DNA of 64,000 bases from Solimicrobium sp040544425 (GCA_040544425.1 JBEONO010000005.1:186001-250000); one strand, 5' to 3'. Shown: positions 16,670 through 25,794, counted from the stretch's first letter. Notes: generated by a model not told the origin, from the letters alone. Numbers and translations are program-made.

Positions 16670-17953
16670 ATGCGTCATCTGTACACTCTGATCTGGATAT
16701 GTGCCTTGCCACTGGTGCTGGCAAGACTGTATTGGCGCGGGCACAAAGAGCCTGGCTATCGACTGCATATCGGAGAACGTTTCGGTTCCTACCCCGAATT
16801 TCAAAACAGGCGACCAGTAATCTGGATACACGCCGTGTCCGTTGGGGAGACGCGCGCGGCGGAACCGTTAGTGCGCGCATTGATGCAAACCTATCCGCAA
16901 CATGCCATTCTGCTCAGTCATATGACACCGACCGGACGGGCGACTGGCGCGACGCTATTTCAAAAAGAAATCGAAAATCACCAGCTAATACAATGTTTTC
17001 TACCTTATGACATTCCGCTGCTTATTCGTCGCTTACTAAAACACTTCAAACCTGTTATTTGTATTTTGATGGAAACCGAAGTCTGGCCGAATCTGATTGA
17101 TGTTTGCCATAAATACGGCACTCCGGTTACCCTGGTCAATGCCCGACTGTCCCCGAAATCATTCCGTAAAGCCGAACGCATCGCCGCCCTGATCCGACCG
17201 GCCACTGCTGTCCTGGCTGGCGTGGCTGCGCAAACCGACGCCGACGCACAGCGCATCAGACAGCTCGGTGCACCGAATGTGATTGTGACCGGCAACAGTA
17301 AGTTTGATGTCAGCGTGCCGGAAGAAAAAATTGTGGCCGGACATCAGCTGCGCCAGCAATGGGGAAATCGCCCGGTATTGCTCTGCGCATCGACGCGTGA
17401 AGGTGAAGAAGAACTCATTCTGGATGCCTGTGCAAAATCAGCGATTGCCGATCTGCTGCTGGTCATCGTGCCGCGCCATCCGCAGCGCTTCGATCTGGTC
17501 GGGCAACTGATCCAGCAGCGCGGTCTGGCATCGGAGCGGCGCAGCGCATCAGGTCCAAACAAATTGGCAGACCATATCAAGGTAGTGCTGGGCGACACGA
17601 TGGGTGAGATGATCAGTTACTACGTCAGCTGCGATATCGCATTCATCGGCGGCAGTTTGCTGCCATTGGGAGGCCAAAATCTTATTGAAGCCTGCGCAGT
17701 CGGAAAACCGGTTTTAATTGGTCCGCACACCTTCAATTTTGAAGCAATCACCTCCGACGCAATCAGCGCGCAGGCCGCCATTCGGGTCGAAGATGCAGAT
17801 GAATTGTTTCGGCAAACCGCGGCGCTCATTCAAGACATTCCACGCCGCAATGCAATGGGAAAAAGTGCCCTGGCCTTCGCATTGCAGCACCGCGGTGCGA
17901 CGACTCGGACCATGGTGTTAATCAATTCACTGATCAGTGCAGCAAAGAGTTAA
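16670..17953 (+). CDS. waaA: 3-deoxy-D-manno-octulosonic acid (Kdo) transferase
   Basis: A 427-residue GT30 glycosyltransferase that adds Kdo from CMP-Kdo to the lipid A precursor at the cytoplasmic face of the inner membrane. It starts with a short membrane anchor (LIWICALPLVLARLYWRG), then the hallmark block PVIWIHAVSVGETRAAEPL, the ILLSHMTPTGR segment, LMETEVWPNL and the C-terminal nucleotide-binding part FIGGSLLPLGGQNLIEACAVGKPVLIGPHTFNF. Length is usual. Its last 20 bases overlap the end of the convergent tolC gene, so neither has room for its own terminator. It completes the inner lipopolysaccharide pathway whose lpx genes lie at 29-32 kb. Confidence 0.96.
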   Translation: MRHLYTLIWICALPLVLARLYWRGHKEPGYRLHIGERFGSYPEFQNRRPVIWIHAVSVGETRAAEPLVRALMQTYPQHAILLSHMTPTGRATGATLFQKEIENHQLIQCFLPYDIPLLIRRLLKHFKPVICILMETEVWPNLIDVCHKYGTPVTLVNARLSPKSFRKAERIAALIRPATAVLAGVAAQTDADAQRIRQLGAPNVIVTGNSKFDVSVPEEKIVAGHQLRQQWGNRPVLLCASTREGEEELILDACAKSAIADLLLVIVPRHPQRFDLVGQLIQQRGLASERRSASGPNKLADHIKVVLGDTMGEMISYYVSCDIAFIGGSLLPLGGQNLIEACAVGKPVLIGPHTFNFEAITSDAISAQAAIRVEDADELFRQTAALIQDIPRRNAMGKSALAFALQHRGATTRTMVLINSLISAAKS

Positions 17954-19295
17954 CCTGCACCAGATCTTCCTCTTTCAATGAAGCTGATGACGACTTCAGA
18001 CGCAAGCCGTTCATGATCGTGTCATAACGCGCTTTAGCCAGATTCTGCTGGGTCGTGTATAGCTGCTGCTGGGCATTCAAGACATCGATATTGATCCGCA
18101 CCCCAACTTCATAACCCAGCATATTGGATTTCAGCGCTGACTGGCTGGAGATTTCTGCGGCCTCGTAGGCCTTGACTTGCGCCAGGCCGTTATTGACTCC
18201 CAAAAACGCCTGGCGTGCAGCCAGTGCGGCACTGCGTTTGGCAGCTTCATAATCGTTGCCGGCCTTGTCTTCCAGGGCAATCGCTTCGCGCACTTTGCTG
18301 GTCACGGCAAACCCGGAAAAAATTGGCACGTTCAATTGAATGCCGATTGATTTCGTATTCTCCACAAACGCCGGTTGCGGCGGTGTTGATGACGATGGGC
18401 TGTTGGTGCGATTCACGTCAGCGATCAGATCCAAGGTCGGCAAATGGCCGGCGCGATTGACTGAAATCGCCCGTCTGGCAATCTCCTGATTGAGTTGGGC
18501 ACCGACCACGCTGTAATTATCATGTTCGGCCGCGCTGACCCAGTCATTGATATTGATCGGCTGGGGAGCGCTTAATTCAACACCCTTATGCAGCGGACTG
18601 AGCGCTTCTGGCGCATGGCCGATGATTTGTTGCAGCGTGCTGCGCTTGATTTCCAAATCGTTTTCGGCAGCAAACTCTTGCGCTACCGCCAGATCATAGC
18701 GAGCCTGTGCTTCGTGTTGATCGGTGATGGTTGTGGTGCCAACCTCGAAATTGCGTTTTGCAAAAGCCAGTTGTTCGGTAATCGCAGTTTTGTTGGCACG
18801 CACCGATTCCAGGGTGTCCTGTGCCGACAGGATGTCGAAATAGGCTTGGGCAACACGCACCATCAAATCAAGTCTGGCCTGGCCGAATTGCGCTTCGCTG
18901 GATGCAACCAGCAATTTACTTTGTTCAAATTGCTGCCAGTTTTCCCAATGAATTAATGGTTGTGTGAGCCTTAAATCATAGATTGAGGTCGTGCCCCGGT
19001 TTGAAACGTTTTGCCCGCCATAAGACAGACTGTTATCTGACATCGTGCTGGACCCGGTGAAATTCAACACTGGTAATAATCCTGCCCGTCCCTGGATTGA
19101 TTTCTCCTGCCCGGCAGTCAGACTGGCCCGCGCGCTGGCAAAAGTCGGGTCATTTTGCAATGCCTCCTGATAAGTTTGCAGCAAGTCGGCGGCACAGGAC
19201 TGCTGGGCCAGACCACAGGCCATCAGCGCAGAAAACAGGATCGAATAAATACCGGCATGACTTTTTTCAGATTTAGCTTGGCCAACTTTAAACAT
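17934..19295 (-). CDS. TolC-family outer membrane channel protein
   Basis: About 453 residues from the ATG at 19295, which has a GGAG ribosome-binding site; the upstream in-frame start at 19322 is less likely. A signal peptide (FSALMACGLAQQSCAA) is followed by two outer-membrane-efflux repeats with the typical DPTFASARASLTAGQE opening, a helical barrel rich in Ala/Gln and a second repeat ending LNAQQQLYTTQQNLAKARYDTI. It is the general TolC exit duct for RND pumps and type I secretion. Its gene follows pcm and a rhodanese gene on the same strand, an order common in Burkholderiales. It overlaps waaA tail to tail. A second TolC-family gene lies at 60.2 kb. Confidence 0.93.
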   Translation of the reverse strand: MFKVGQAKSEKSHAGIYSILFSALMACGLAQQSCAADLLQTYQEALQNDPTFASARASLTAGQEKSIQGRAGLLPVLNFTGSSTMSDNSLSYGGQNVSNRGTTSIYDLRLTQPLIHWENWQQFEQSKLLVASSEAQFGQARLDLMVRVAQAYFDILSAQDTLESVRANKTAITEQLAFAKRNFEVGTTTITDQHEAQARYDLAVAQEFAAENDLEIKRSTLQQIIGHAPEALSPLHKGVELSAPQPININDWVSAAEHDNYSVVGAQLNQEIARRAISVNRAGHLPTLDLIADVNRTNSPSSSTPPQPAFVENTKSIGIQLNVPIFSGFAVTSKVREAIALEDKAGNDYEAAKRSAALAARQAFLGVNNGLAQVKAYEAAEISSQSALKSNMLGYEVGVRINIDVLNAQQQLYTTQQNLAKARYDTIMNGLRLKSSSASLKEEDLVQVNSLLH

Positions 19296-19483
19296 AGGGA
19301 CTCCGGATAGTAAATGTCTCAACGACGCTCAACAGCGAGCACAATTCGAGCACTGTATTGAAAGGCTGGCCGGGCCGCTATCAAAATGCGACCAATTGCA
19401 TTTTTTATGGGGTGAGATGCAGGAATTACGGACTAAACCAGGTCAACATGGCGCTAAATCAAACGGCTATCCAGCACATGCAC

Positions 19484-19813
19484 TCAGTAGGTTGGCATCG
19501 AGGTATCGACCAGAGTAGCCCATGCATGAATACCACCGGTCAAATTGATGACCTTGTCGAATCCGTTCTGCTGCAAAAATTGCGCGACTTTCCAGCTGCG
19601 GGCACCGTGGTGACAGATGCACACAATCGTATCGTCCGGATCTAATTCATGCATACGCGCTGGGACTGTATTCATGGCCATATGAATACTGTTGGTGATG
19701 TGGCAGTGCTGGACTTCAGGCGTCTCGCGTACATCCAACAAAACTGGGCTGACGCGATCTTCATCGGCCAGCCACTTCGCCAATTCGGGCGCAGTAATTA
19801 ATTCGGGATTCAA
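19484..19813 (-). CDS. Single-domain rhodanese-like sulfurtransferase
   Basis: A 109-residue single rhodanese domain. The active-site loop reads CHHGARS with the catalytic Cys near residue 70; the CH1-like LLDVRETPEVQHCHI and the C-terminal VINLTGGIHAWA motifs are standard. It could move sulfane sulfur between thiols or cyanide; the substrate is unknown. The only start that keeps the whole fold is a TTG at 19813, 14 bases after the pcm stop, without a strong ribosome-binding site, so its translation may depend on pcm. It lies between pcm and tolC on the same strand. Confidence 0.9.
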   Translation of the reverse strand: MNPELITAPELAKWLADEDRVSPVLLDVRETPEVQHCHITNSIHMAMNTVPARMHELDPDDTIVCICHHGARSWKVAQFLQQNGFDKVINLTGGIHAWATLVDTSMPTY

Positions 19814-19827
19814 GTTCAGTGCACCCG

Positions 19828-20481
19828 TTAAAACGAAAATGCAGAAACGTGCTCGGCTTCTGGAATTGCAGCCACACTGGTGTCGAACAAAGCCTTGACA
19901 TCAAACTCAGACTGGCTCAAGCGAGTATAGAGACAGGCAGTCATGACAGGCGCCGAGCCCACGATGACAAACAAACGTCCGCCTACTTTTAATTGTTGTT
20001 TGAATTCTTCCGGCAGGATTTGCACCGACCCGGTCAGAACGATGACGTCGTAGGGAGCTTCGTTGGGCCATCCTTTTGATGCATCGCCCAGGGTCAGGCT
20101 GACATTTGCCACACCCTCACGATGCAGTGCCTGCTGAGCGGCAGCAAAAACGGCAGGTGAATTTTCCACGCAAGTCACGTGCCGGCTGTGAAACGCCAGT
20201 AACGCCGGCAAATAGCCGGTACCAGATCCAACCACCAATGCGTTGCCATGTTTTTTCGCCGCCACTTCTTGAACGATACGGGCCTCAATCTTTGGACTTA
20301 ACATCAAACTGCCGTCAGGCAAAGGCAATTCAGTATCCATGAAAGCCAGTGACTGCTGATTTTCGGGCAGAAATTTTTCGCGCTTGACAATGGTGAGGAG
20401 CTCCAACACACCGAGGTCCAGTACATTCCAAGGACGAATTTGCTGCTCGATCATGTTAAAACGGGCTTGTTCAATGTTCAT
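19828..20481 (-). CDS. Protein-L-isoaspartate O-methyltransferase family protein
   Basis: About 217 residues. It starts with the family's MIEQQIRPWNVLDLGVLELL segment and has the S-adenosylmethionine motif I VVGSGTGYLPALLA, then VTCVENSP (acidic ribose contact) and DVIVLTGS. Pcm enzymes methylate isoaspartyl residues in aged proteins. The betaproteobacterial branch next to tolC is divergent from E. coli Pcm, so repair activity is family-level inference. ATG at 20481 is preferred over a TTG at 20496; no clear ribosome-binding site. It heads the pcm-rhodanese-tolC strand-mates. Confidence 0.9.
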   Translation of the reverse strand: MNIEQARFNMIEQQIRPWNVLDLGVLELLTIVKREKFLPENQQSLAFMDTELPLPDGSLMLSPKIEARIVQEVAAKKHGNALVVGSGTGYLPALLAFHSRHVTCVENSPAVFAAAQQALHREGVANVSLTLGDASKGWPNEAPYDVIVLTGSVQILPEEFKQQLKVGGRLFVIVGSAPVMTACLYTRLSQSEFDVKALFDTSVAAIPEAEHVSAFSF

Positions 20482-20548
20482 TTTGGGGTCTCGCAATTGG
20501 GCAAAAGCGCTATTCTACAATGCATTTTGACAGGGAAGTTTATAGATA

Positions 20549-21178
20549 TTATTTTTTCAATAGACCAGATAACATGGTTTCAATATAGGACGCGAGATAA
20601 GCCTCGACATCCAAAGGGTGCTGATCCTGGGAGCAAAATGATTTACTCCATAACATCAGCATCACCATTGGTGCAGCGATAATCTTCGGCATTACAGTCA
20701 GATCAAGCAGTCTGAACTCACCGCTCTTCATGCCGCGCTCCAAAAGGCGAACAATCATCTGTTCATTACGTTGAATCACTTCCGCGTGATAAAACTCCGC
20801 CATTTCCGGGAAATTACTGGCTTCTGCAAACATCAATTTACAAATCCCAGCCATGTCCGGCGCACTGATGCTCCTGTGCCATTGCGTAATAATTTCTCTG
20901 AACAGGTCTTTGGTATTGCCCTGGTATTCAATCAACAAATTCTCTGCCTGTTCAATGTTCGGTACGATAGTCTCGCGAACCACGGCCTTGAATAAATCGT
21001 CCTTGTTTTCAAAATACAAATACAGCGTTCCCTTCGACACACCGGCATTACGCGCCACTTGTTCCAACTTGGTCGCGGCAAAACCGTGCTCAACAAACGC
21101 ATCCAGGGCCGCCGACAGCAATTCTTTCGGCCTTGCGTCTTTTCGCCTCGCCCAGCGCGGCTTCAACAGGGTTTGCAT
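20549..21178 (-). CDS. TetR/AcrR-family transcriptional regulator
   Basis: A 209-residue regulator. The N-terminal helix-turn-helix spans ~15-65 (AFVEHGFAATKLEQVARNAG followed by SKGTLYLYFENKDDLF), preceded by a basic leader (RRKDARPKELL). The all-helical C-terminal domain would bind a small ligand; its ...IDPDxxA-like region resembles AcrR-type regulators of efflux. It lies 68 bases upstream of pcm on the same strand, so the pcm-rhodanese-tolC block is its most likely local target, though no operator palindrome is obvious in that gap. Confidence 0.92.
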   Translation of the reverse strand: MQTLLKPRWARRKDARPKELLSAALDAFVEHGFAATKLEQVARNAGVSKGTLYLYFENKDDLFKAVVRETIVPNIEQAENLLIEYQGNTKDLFREIITQWHRSISAPDMAGICKLMFAEASNFPEMAEFYHAEVIQRNEQMIVRLLERGMKSGEFRLLDLTVMPKIIAAPMVMLMLWSKSFCSQDQHPLDVEAYLASYIETMLSGLLKK

Positions 21179-21197
21179 TTTATTGTGCCCTTATTTT

Positions 21198-21920
21198 TTA
21201 CGATTCACTTGGGGCTAATAGCGCTAAATGATGGTCTTCCAGATAACACCATTCGCCCTCCTCAAGTCCCAGCTCGGCCAGAGTCAGATTACCAACAGCA
21301 GTCCTGTGCAACGCCGAACAATGGTTACCAGCTGCTGCCAGCATACGCTTAACCTGATGATATTTTCCTTGTTCCAAAACAATTTCGCACTGAAATTGTG
21401 CAACCCGCCTGCACACCAGTGCAAATAGCGGGGCCGGTTCGTCATGCAACTGAACACCCGATAATAGTTGCTCAACTAATTGATCGGTCACCGGATCCTG
21501 GGTAGTGGCCAAATAGACTTTGGGAACATGGCGTTTCGGTGAGGATTGTGCGTGGATGAAAGCACCATCGTCTGACATCAGTAACAGTCCAGTCGTATCG
21601 TGATCAAGTCGTCCTACCGGTTGGACGTCGCGCCAGGTGCATTGCTCGGACAGCAGGGTCAATACTCCGGGATGATGGCTGGGCTTTCTGGAGCACTCAA
21701 AATTGGCGGGCTTGTTGAGCGCAATATAAACATGCTCACGATACGGCCAAACTTCATCATAAAGCTCGAATGTCAAACCGTTGGTGTCAAAGGCAGTGCG
21801 GTAATCCGTGACAGCTGCGCCATTAATGCGCACTTCTCCGTCGGCAATCAGGCTGCGACACCATTTGCGGGTGCCAAATCCCTGCGATTGCAGGATCCGG
21901 TCAAGGGTTAATTTTGTCAT
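21198..21920 (-). CDS. rsuA: 16S rRNA pseudouridine(516) synthase type enzyme
   Basis: About 240 residues from ATG 21920. An N-terminal S4 RNA-binding domain (LDRILQSQGFGTRKWCRSLIADGEVRI as two pieces) precedes the catalytic domain with GRLDHDTTGLLL, holding the catalytic Asp, and a late KYHQVKRMLAAAGN motif of the RsuA/RluB group. RsuA makes pseudouridine 516 in 16S rRNA. The PANFECSRKPS stretch is typical of RsuA rather than RluB/E/F. It lies 19 bases upstream of the TetR gene on the same strand. Confidence 0.88.
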   Translation of the reverse strand: MTKLTLDRILQSQGFGTRKWCRSLIADGEVRINGAAVTDYRTAFDTNGLTFELYDEVWPYREHVYIALNKPANFECSRKPSHHPGVLTLLSEQCTWRDVQPVGRLDHDTTGLLLMSDDGAFIHAQSSPKRHVPKVYLATTQDPVTDQLVEQLLSGVQLHDEPAPLFALVCRRVAQFQCEIVLEQGKYHQVKRMLAAAGNHCSALHRTAVGNLTLAELGLEEGEWCYLEDHHLALLAPSES

Positions 21921-22007
21921 GGGCCGAACTGTAGCAGATGTGCGATTTGAATCCAAGACAGGACGCACTCCAAATTGTCATGCTGATTCAAGGCTCACAA
22001 TGAACTC

Positions 22008-22038
22008 CAGCCCGGGCTGAACAAGTGTCGCCGGGCTG
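22008..22038. other. Strong GC-rich hairpin between two same-strand genes
   Basis: CAGCCCGG (22008-22015) pairs with CCGGGCTG (22031-22038) around a 15-base loop. On the minus strand, where both neighbours are read, no T tract follows, so it is not a standard terminator for the diguanylate cyclase gene; on the plus strand only TTT follows. Confidence 0.45.
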
Positions 22039-22085
22039 TTTGACAATGAAATCGGAACGCAATCGATGTTAATGCAGGCATGCAC

Positions 22086-23297
22086 TTAAGCAAAGGTAGC
22101 TTCCATGCGATCTTGGGTGTGGTAGATGGGGACAGGGGTCGGCTTGCTGCCGATGACTTTGTTGCGGCCATTTTTCTTGGCTTGATACAGAGCTTGATCA
22201 GCCATTTCGACCAACTCATCAAAACTTTGCTGCACACCGCGCCGCTCAGCCACGCCAATACTGACTGTAAATCGGTGCTCTTCAGGCAGTACCGGCAATG
22301 CAATATTACTAACTGCAATCCGAATTCGTTCTGCTACTTCGCAGGCGTGCTTTAAGCTGGTGTCAGGTAACATGACCAGAAATTCCTCACCACCAAATCG
22401 CGCCAGGACGTCTTCGGTGCGCAGGCCCGTTTGAATCTTCCCGGCGATTGCAACCAGTACAGCGTCGCCTACCGCATGACCATAGGCATCATTGATTTTT
22501 TTGAAATGATCCGCGTCAATCATCAGGACGCTGATCAGCGTGCCACGCCGATTGCTGCGCGCGATATCCCGCTCAGCCAGGGTAGTCAGGGCGCGGCGAT
22601 TGAATACATTGGTGAGCGGATCATGGGTTGCCTGCTGTTGCAGGTCCATTTGCAGGCGGTGACTGGTAATGACGATCAGCATAATGGTCTGTGCAAAGCC
22701 AAGCACGATATTGACGATCAGTGCGCCGCTGTGCCAGATCGAATTGGGAGCGGTATGCCCGCTATCGGCGAGGAACGAACCGACCAGATGAATGAACAGA
22801 CTGAGGATATAAGCGCCACTCAATATCGCCACCAGCAATAAACTGCCACGCAATTCGTCGCGCTTGGCGGTGAAGCAACAGTAGATGGAGTAGCCAAAAA
22901 ATATGCTGGATGCGATCGTGAACAATACAATGCCACCGAAACCGCGCAAATCGATGGAATAAGCCAAACCGTACGCGACACAGAACACACCGCAGATCAG
23001 GCGGCACAGGCTCCACTGCGGACGCTTTCCGGCAATCAGTGCAACACCGAAGGCGATATGCATGCTGCCCCAAATGATCAGCATGTAAGACAGGATTGAA
23101 ATTATTGCGGGAGAAAAGACTTCACTTAAAACCACCAAACATAAACCCAGTGCAATCAGGCCGTTACCGCGTGCCCATTCTGCTACATAACTTGAGTTGT
23201 AATGGACCTGGCGAACATAAAACATCAGCAATGCCTGCGTAATGCTCAAAACCGCCAAAACCAGATAGATCGTCCGGACGTCTAATTGTGAAAACAT
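22086..23297 (-). CDS. Membrane-bound GGDEF diguanylate cyclase
   Basis: A 403-residue protein with six or seven N-terminal membrane helices (residues ~8-220) acting as an unidentified sensor, then a GGDEF domain (~230-385). The active site RFGGEEF is intact and an RxxD inhibitory site (RTED) lies five residues before it, so it should synthesise cyclic-di-GMP with feedback. The HDPLTNVFNRRAL and DADHFKKINDAYGHAVGDAVL motifs are complete. A GGGGAG ribosome-binding site sits four bases before the ATG. It is divergent from ahpC over a 300-base AT-rich gap. Confidence 0.92.
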   Translation of the reverse strand: MFSQLDVRTIYLVLAVLSITQALLMFYVRQVHYNSSYVAEWARGNGLIALGLCLVVLSEVFSPAIISILSYMLIIWGSMHIAFGVALIAGKRPQWSLCRLICGVFCVAYGLAYSIDLRGFGGIVLFTIASSIFFGYSIYCCFTAKRDELRGSLLLVAILSGAYILSLFIHLVGSFLADSGHTAPNSIWHSGALIVNIVLGFAQTIMLIVITSHRLQMDLQQQATHDPLTNVFNRRALTTLAERDIARSNRRGTLISVLMIDADHFKKINDAYGHAVGDAVLVAIAGKIQTGLRTEDVLARFGGEEFLVMLPDTSLKHACEVAERIRIAVSNIALPVLPEEHRFTVSIGVAERRGVQQSFDELVEMADQALYQAKKNGRNKVIGSKPTPVPIYHTQDRMEATFA

Positions 23298-23597
23298 CTA
23301 CTCCCCTTTCCATGCTTTTGATAGCTTTTGATTATCTTTAATAACTATGCTGCATGATTAACGAACAACGGATGTCATTTTTGAAAAACATAACTATTAG
23401 TAAATTACGCCACATAATACTTGATTTAGTTTTCGATGCGACAACAATTTATCAAAATTCATCATTTTTGCAAATATTTATAAAAAAACCACAGTTGATA
23501 GTCAAAATAAATCAACTTAATTCGATTAATCAATTTTACTAATTTAACTCGATGCCCTACTATGCATGCTCCTCCCACAATTTAAAAGGAATTCACC
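23298..23597. other. 300-base AT-rich divergent intergenic region upstream of ahpC
   Basis: No gene is seen. It carries the promoter region of the diguanylate cyclase on one side and of ahpC on the other. A near-palindrome GATAGCTTTTGATTATC at 23320-23336 lies by the cyclase start. A full OxyR site could not be convincingly placed. Confidence 0.6.
23535..23563 (+). promoter_or_regulatory. Candidate ahpC promoter
   Basis: A -10 TACTAT at 23558-23563 lies 17 bases after a weak -35 TTTACT at 23535-23540, about 35 bases before the start codon. The poor -35 fits a promoter that needs an activator. An AAGGA ribosome-binding site precedes the ATG at 23598. Confidence 0.35.
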
Positions 23598-24161
23598 ATG
23601 TCATTAATCAATAGCGAAATTAAACCTTTCAATGCTACTGCTTTTCACAACGGTAAGTTTGTCCCGGTAAGCAATGAAACCCTTAAAGGCAAATGGTCTG
23701 TATTTGTTTTTTATCCTGCTGACTTCACTTTCGTTTGCCCAACTGAATTGGGTGATTTGGCCGATAACTACGCCGAGTTCCAAAAGCTAGGCGTTGAAAT
23801 TTACAGTGTATCGACTGACACCCATTTCGCGCACAAAGCATGGCATGACACATCAGACACGATCGGCAAAATCAATTACCCGATGCTGGCCGATCCAACT
23901 CTGGCGCTGTCACGCAATTTTGAAGTGCTGATCGAAGAAGAAGGTTTGGCTTTGCGCGGTACCTTCGTCATCAATCCTGAAGGTCGCATCAAAATTATCG
24001 AAGTCCACGACAACGGTATCGGTCGCGACGCAAAAGAATTGCTGCGTAAAGTACAGGCTGCCCAATACGTTGCTGCTCATCCAAACGAAGTCTGCCCAGC
24101 CAAATGGACTCCGGGTGCACACACATTGACACCATCATTAGATTTAATCGGCAAGATTTAA
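23598..24161 (+). CDS. ahpC: Alkyl hydroperoxide reductase subunit C (typical 2-Cys peroxiredoxin)
   Basis: 187 residues, the normal AhpC length. The peroxidatic Cys is in DFTFVCPTELGD (near residue 47) and the resolving Cys in EVCPAKWTPG near residue 166, with the YF-type C-terminal tail region present as HTLTPSLDLIGKI. It reduces hydrogen peroxide and alkyl peroxides in the cytoplasm, recycled by AhpF encoded next. The gene pair is separated by 60 bases containing a hairpin with a T run, which should make AhpC transcripts more abundant than AhpF. Confidence 0.97.
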   Translation: MSLINSEIKPFNATAFHNGKFVPVSNETLKGKWSVFVFYPADFTFVCPTELGDLADNYAEFQKLGVEIYSVSTDTHFAHKAWHDTSDTIGKINYPMLADPTLALSRNFEVLIEEEGLALRGTFVINPEGRIKIIEVHDNGIGRDAKELLRKVQAAQYVAAHPNEVCPAKWTPGAHTLTPSLDLIGKI

Positions 24162-24172
24162 TCGAAGAGTAA

Positions 24173-24202
24173 CGGGCGTGTATTTTCGCATGCCCGGTTT
24201 TT
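24173..24202 (+). terminator. Intergenic attenuator-type terminator between ahpC and ahpF
   Basis: CGGGC at 24173-24177 pairs with GCCCG at 24192-24196, extended by TG/CA and two G-T wobble pairs, with a short loop and then a TTTTT run. It lies between two genes of one operon, so partial read-through is expected. Confidence 0.7.
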
Positions 24203-24221
24203 CAAAGCACAGAGGAAGATC

Positions 24222-25787
24222 ATGTTAGACAGCAATCTCAAAACCCAATTAAAAGCCTACCTGGAAAAACTGGTACACCCGGTTGAACTTGTGGCCAGTT
24301 TAGATGACAGCGATGTCTCGCGTGACATGCGTTCTTTGCTGGACGAGATCGTTGAGTTGTCGAGCAAAATCACCCTCAAGATTGCCGACCAGTCTGACAC
24401 GCACACGCCCTCATTCAGCATTAATCGTCTGCACAAGGAACAGGGAGAAGTCGCCATACGCTTTGCCGGTATTCCAATGGGCCACGAGTTCACCTCTTTG
24501 GTATTGGCATTGCTGCAAACCGGTGGACATCCGCCTAAAGTCGATGCCGCTGTAATCGAACAAATTCAACAGTTGCAAGGTGATTTTCACTTTGAAACCT
24601 ATATCTCGCTGACCTGCCAAAACTGTCCGGAAGTCGTGCAGTCTTTGAATTTGATGGCAGTGTTAAATCCGCGCATCAGTTCCGTGGTGATTGATGGCGC
24701 ATTATTTCAACAAGAAGTCGAGCAGCGCCAGATCATGGCTGTGCCAACCATTTTCTTGAATGGCAAAGTGTTTGATCAGGGACGATTAAGCATTGAAGAA
24801 ATTTTATCCAAGCTCGATACTGGTCTGGAAAAACGTACGGCAGAACAATTGGACGCAAAAGCGCCCTTCGATTTATTGGTAGTCGGCGGTGGACCGGCAG
24901 GTGCTGCTGCAGCAATCTATGCATCGCGCAAAGGTATTCGCACTGGCGTGGTCGCTGATCGATTTGGCGGCCAGGTGCTCGATACCATGTCGATTGAGAA
25001 TTTTATTTCAGTGACCGAGACCGACGGTCCAAAATTTGCCGCAGCGCTGGAACAACACGTCAAAACCTATGACGTCGATATCATCAATTTACAACGTGCC
25101 GAAAAACTGATTCCGGCAACCGAAGAGAATCCGCTGATCGAAATCAAACTGGCCAGCGGCGCAAGCTTGAAGGCCAAGACCATCGTTTTGGCAACCGGCG
25201 CACGCTGGCGTGAAATCAACGTGCCTGGTGAACTGGAATACCGCAATCACGGCGTGGCATATTGCCCGCATTGCGATGGACCGCTGTTCAAGGGAAAACA
25301 GGTTGCGGTAATCGGCGGGGGTAATTCCGGCGTCGAAGCGGCCATTGATCTGGCCGGGATCGTCGGGCATGTCACCCTGCTGGAGTTCGGTAGCGAATTA
25401 CGCGCCGATGCCGTGTTGCAGCGCAAGTTGCACAGTCTCGGTAATGTTACGATCCACACCAGCGCCCAGACCACGGAAGTCACGGGCGACGGCAAAAAGG
25501 TAACCGGGCTTGACTATAAAGACCTAATCAGTGCTGAATTGAAGCATGTTGCGCTTGACGGTATTTTTGTACAGATTGGACTGGTACCCAATACCGAGTG
25601 GTTGAAAGGTACGCTGGAGTTATCGCGTCATGGCGAAATCATCGTCGATGCACGCGGGCAGACCTCTTTGCCCGGCGTATTTGCCGCCGGTGATGTCACA
25701 ACGGTGCCGTTCAAACAGATCGTCATCGCTGTTGGCGAGGGCGCCAAAGCTGCGTTATCTGCATTTGACCACTTGATCCGTTCGTAA
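24222..25787 (+). CDS. ahpF: Alkyl hydroperoxide reductase subunit F
   Basis: A 521-residue flavoprotein that passes electrons from NADH to AhpC. Domain order is standard: N-terminal double thioredoxin fold with a CQNC redox pair (near residues 129-132), then a thioredoxin-reductase-like part with FAD motif VVGGGPAGAAAAIYASRKG, redox centre CPHC (near 345-348), NAD motif VIGGGNSGVEAAIDLAG and C-terminal FAD motif GVFAAGDVTTVPFKQI. A GAGGAAG ribosome-binding site precedes the ATG. It is co-transcribed with ahpC through the leaky terminator. Confidence 0.97.
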   Translation: MLDSNLKTQLKAYLEKLVHPVELVASLDDSDVSRDMRSLLDEIVELSSKITLKIADQSDTHTPSFSINRLHKEQGEVAIRFAGIPMGHEFTSLVLALLQTGGHPPKVDAAVIEQIQQLQGDFHFETYISLTCQNCPEVVQSLNLMAVLNPRISSVVIDGALFQQEVEQRQIMAVPTIFLNGKVFDQGRLSIEEILSKLDTGLEKRTAEQLDAKAPFDLLVVGGGPAGAAAAIYASRKGIRTGVVADRFGGQVLDTMSIENFISVTETDGPKFAAALEQHVKTYDVDIINLQRAEKLIPATEENPLIEIKLASGASLKAKTIVLATGARWREINVPGELEYRNHGVAYCPHCDGPLFKGKQVAVIGGGNSGVEAAIDLAGIVGHVTLLEFGSELRADAVLQRKLHSLGNVTIHTSAQTTEVTGDGKKVTGLDYKDLISAELKHVALDGIFVQIGLVPNTEWLKGTLELSRHGEIIVDARGQTSLPGVFAAGDVTTVPFKQIVIAVGEGAKAALSAFDHLIRS

Positions 25788-25794
25788 ACCTTGG

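Noticed and set aside
23320..23336. OxyR-type site at GATAGCTTTTGATTATC upstream of ahpC
   Set aside because: Only one half resembles the ATAG-N7-CTAT pattern, the second half is missing, and it is ~260 bases from ahpC and next to the cyclase start.
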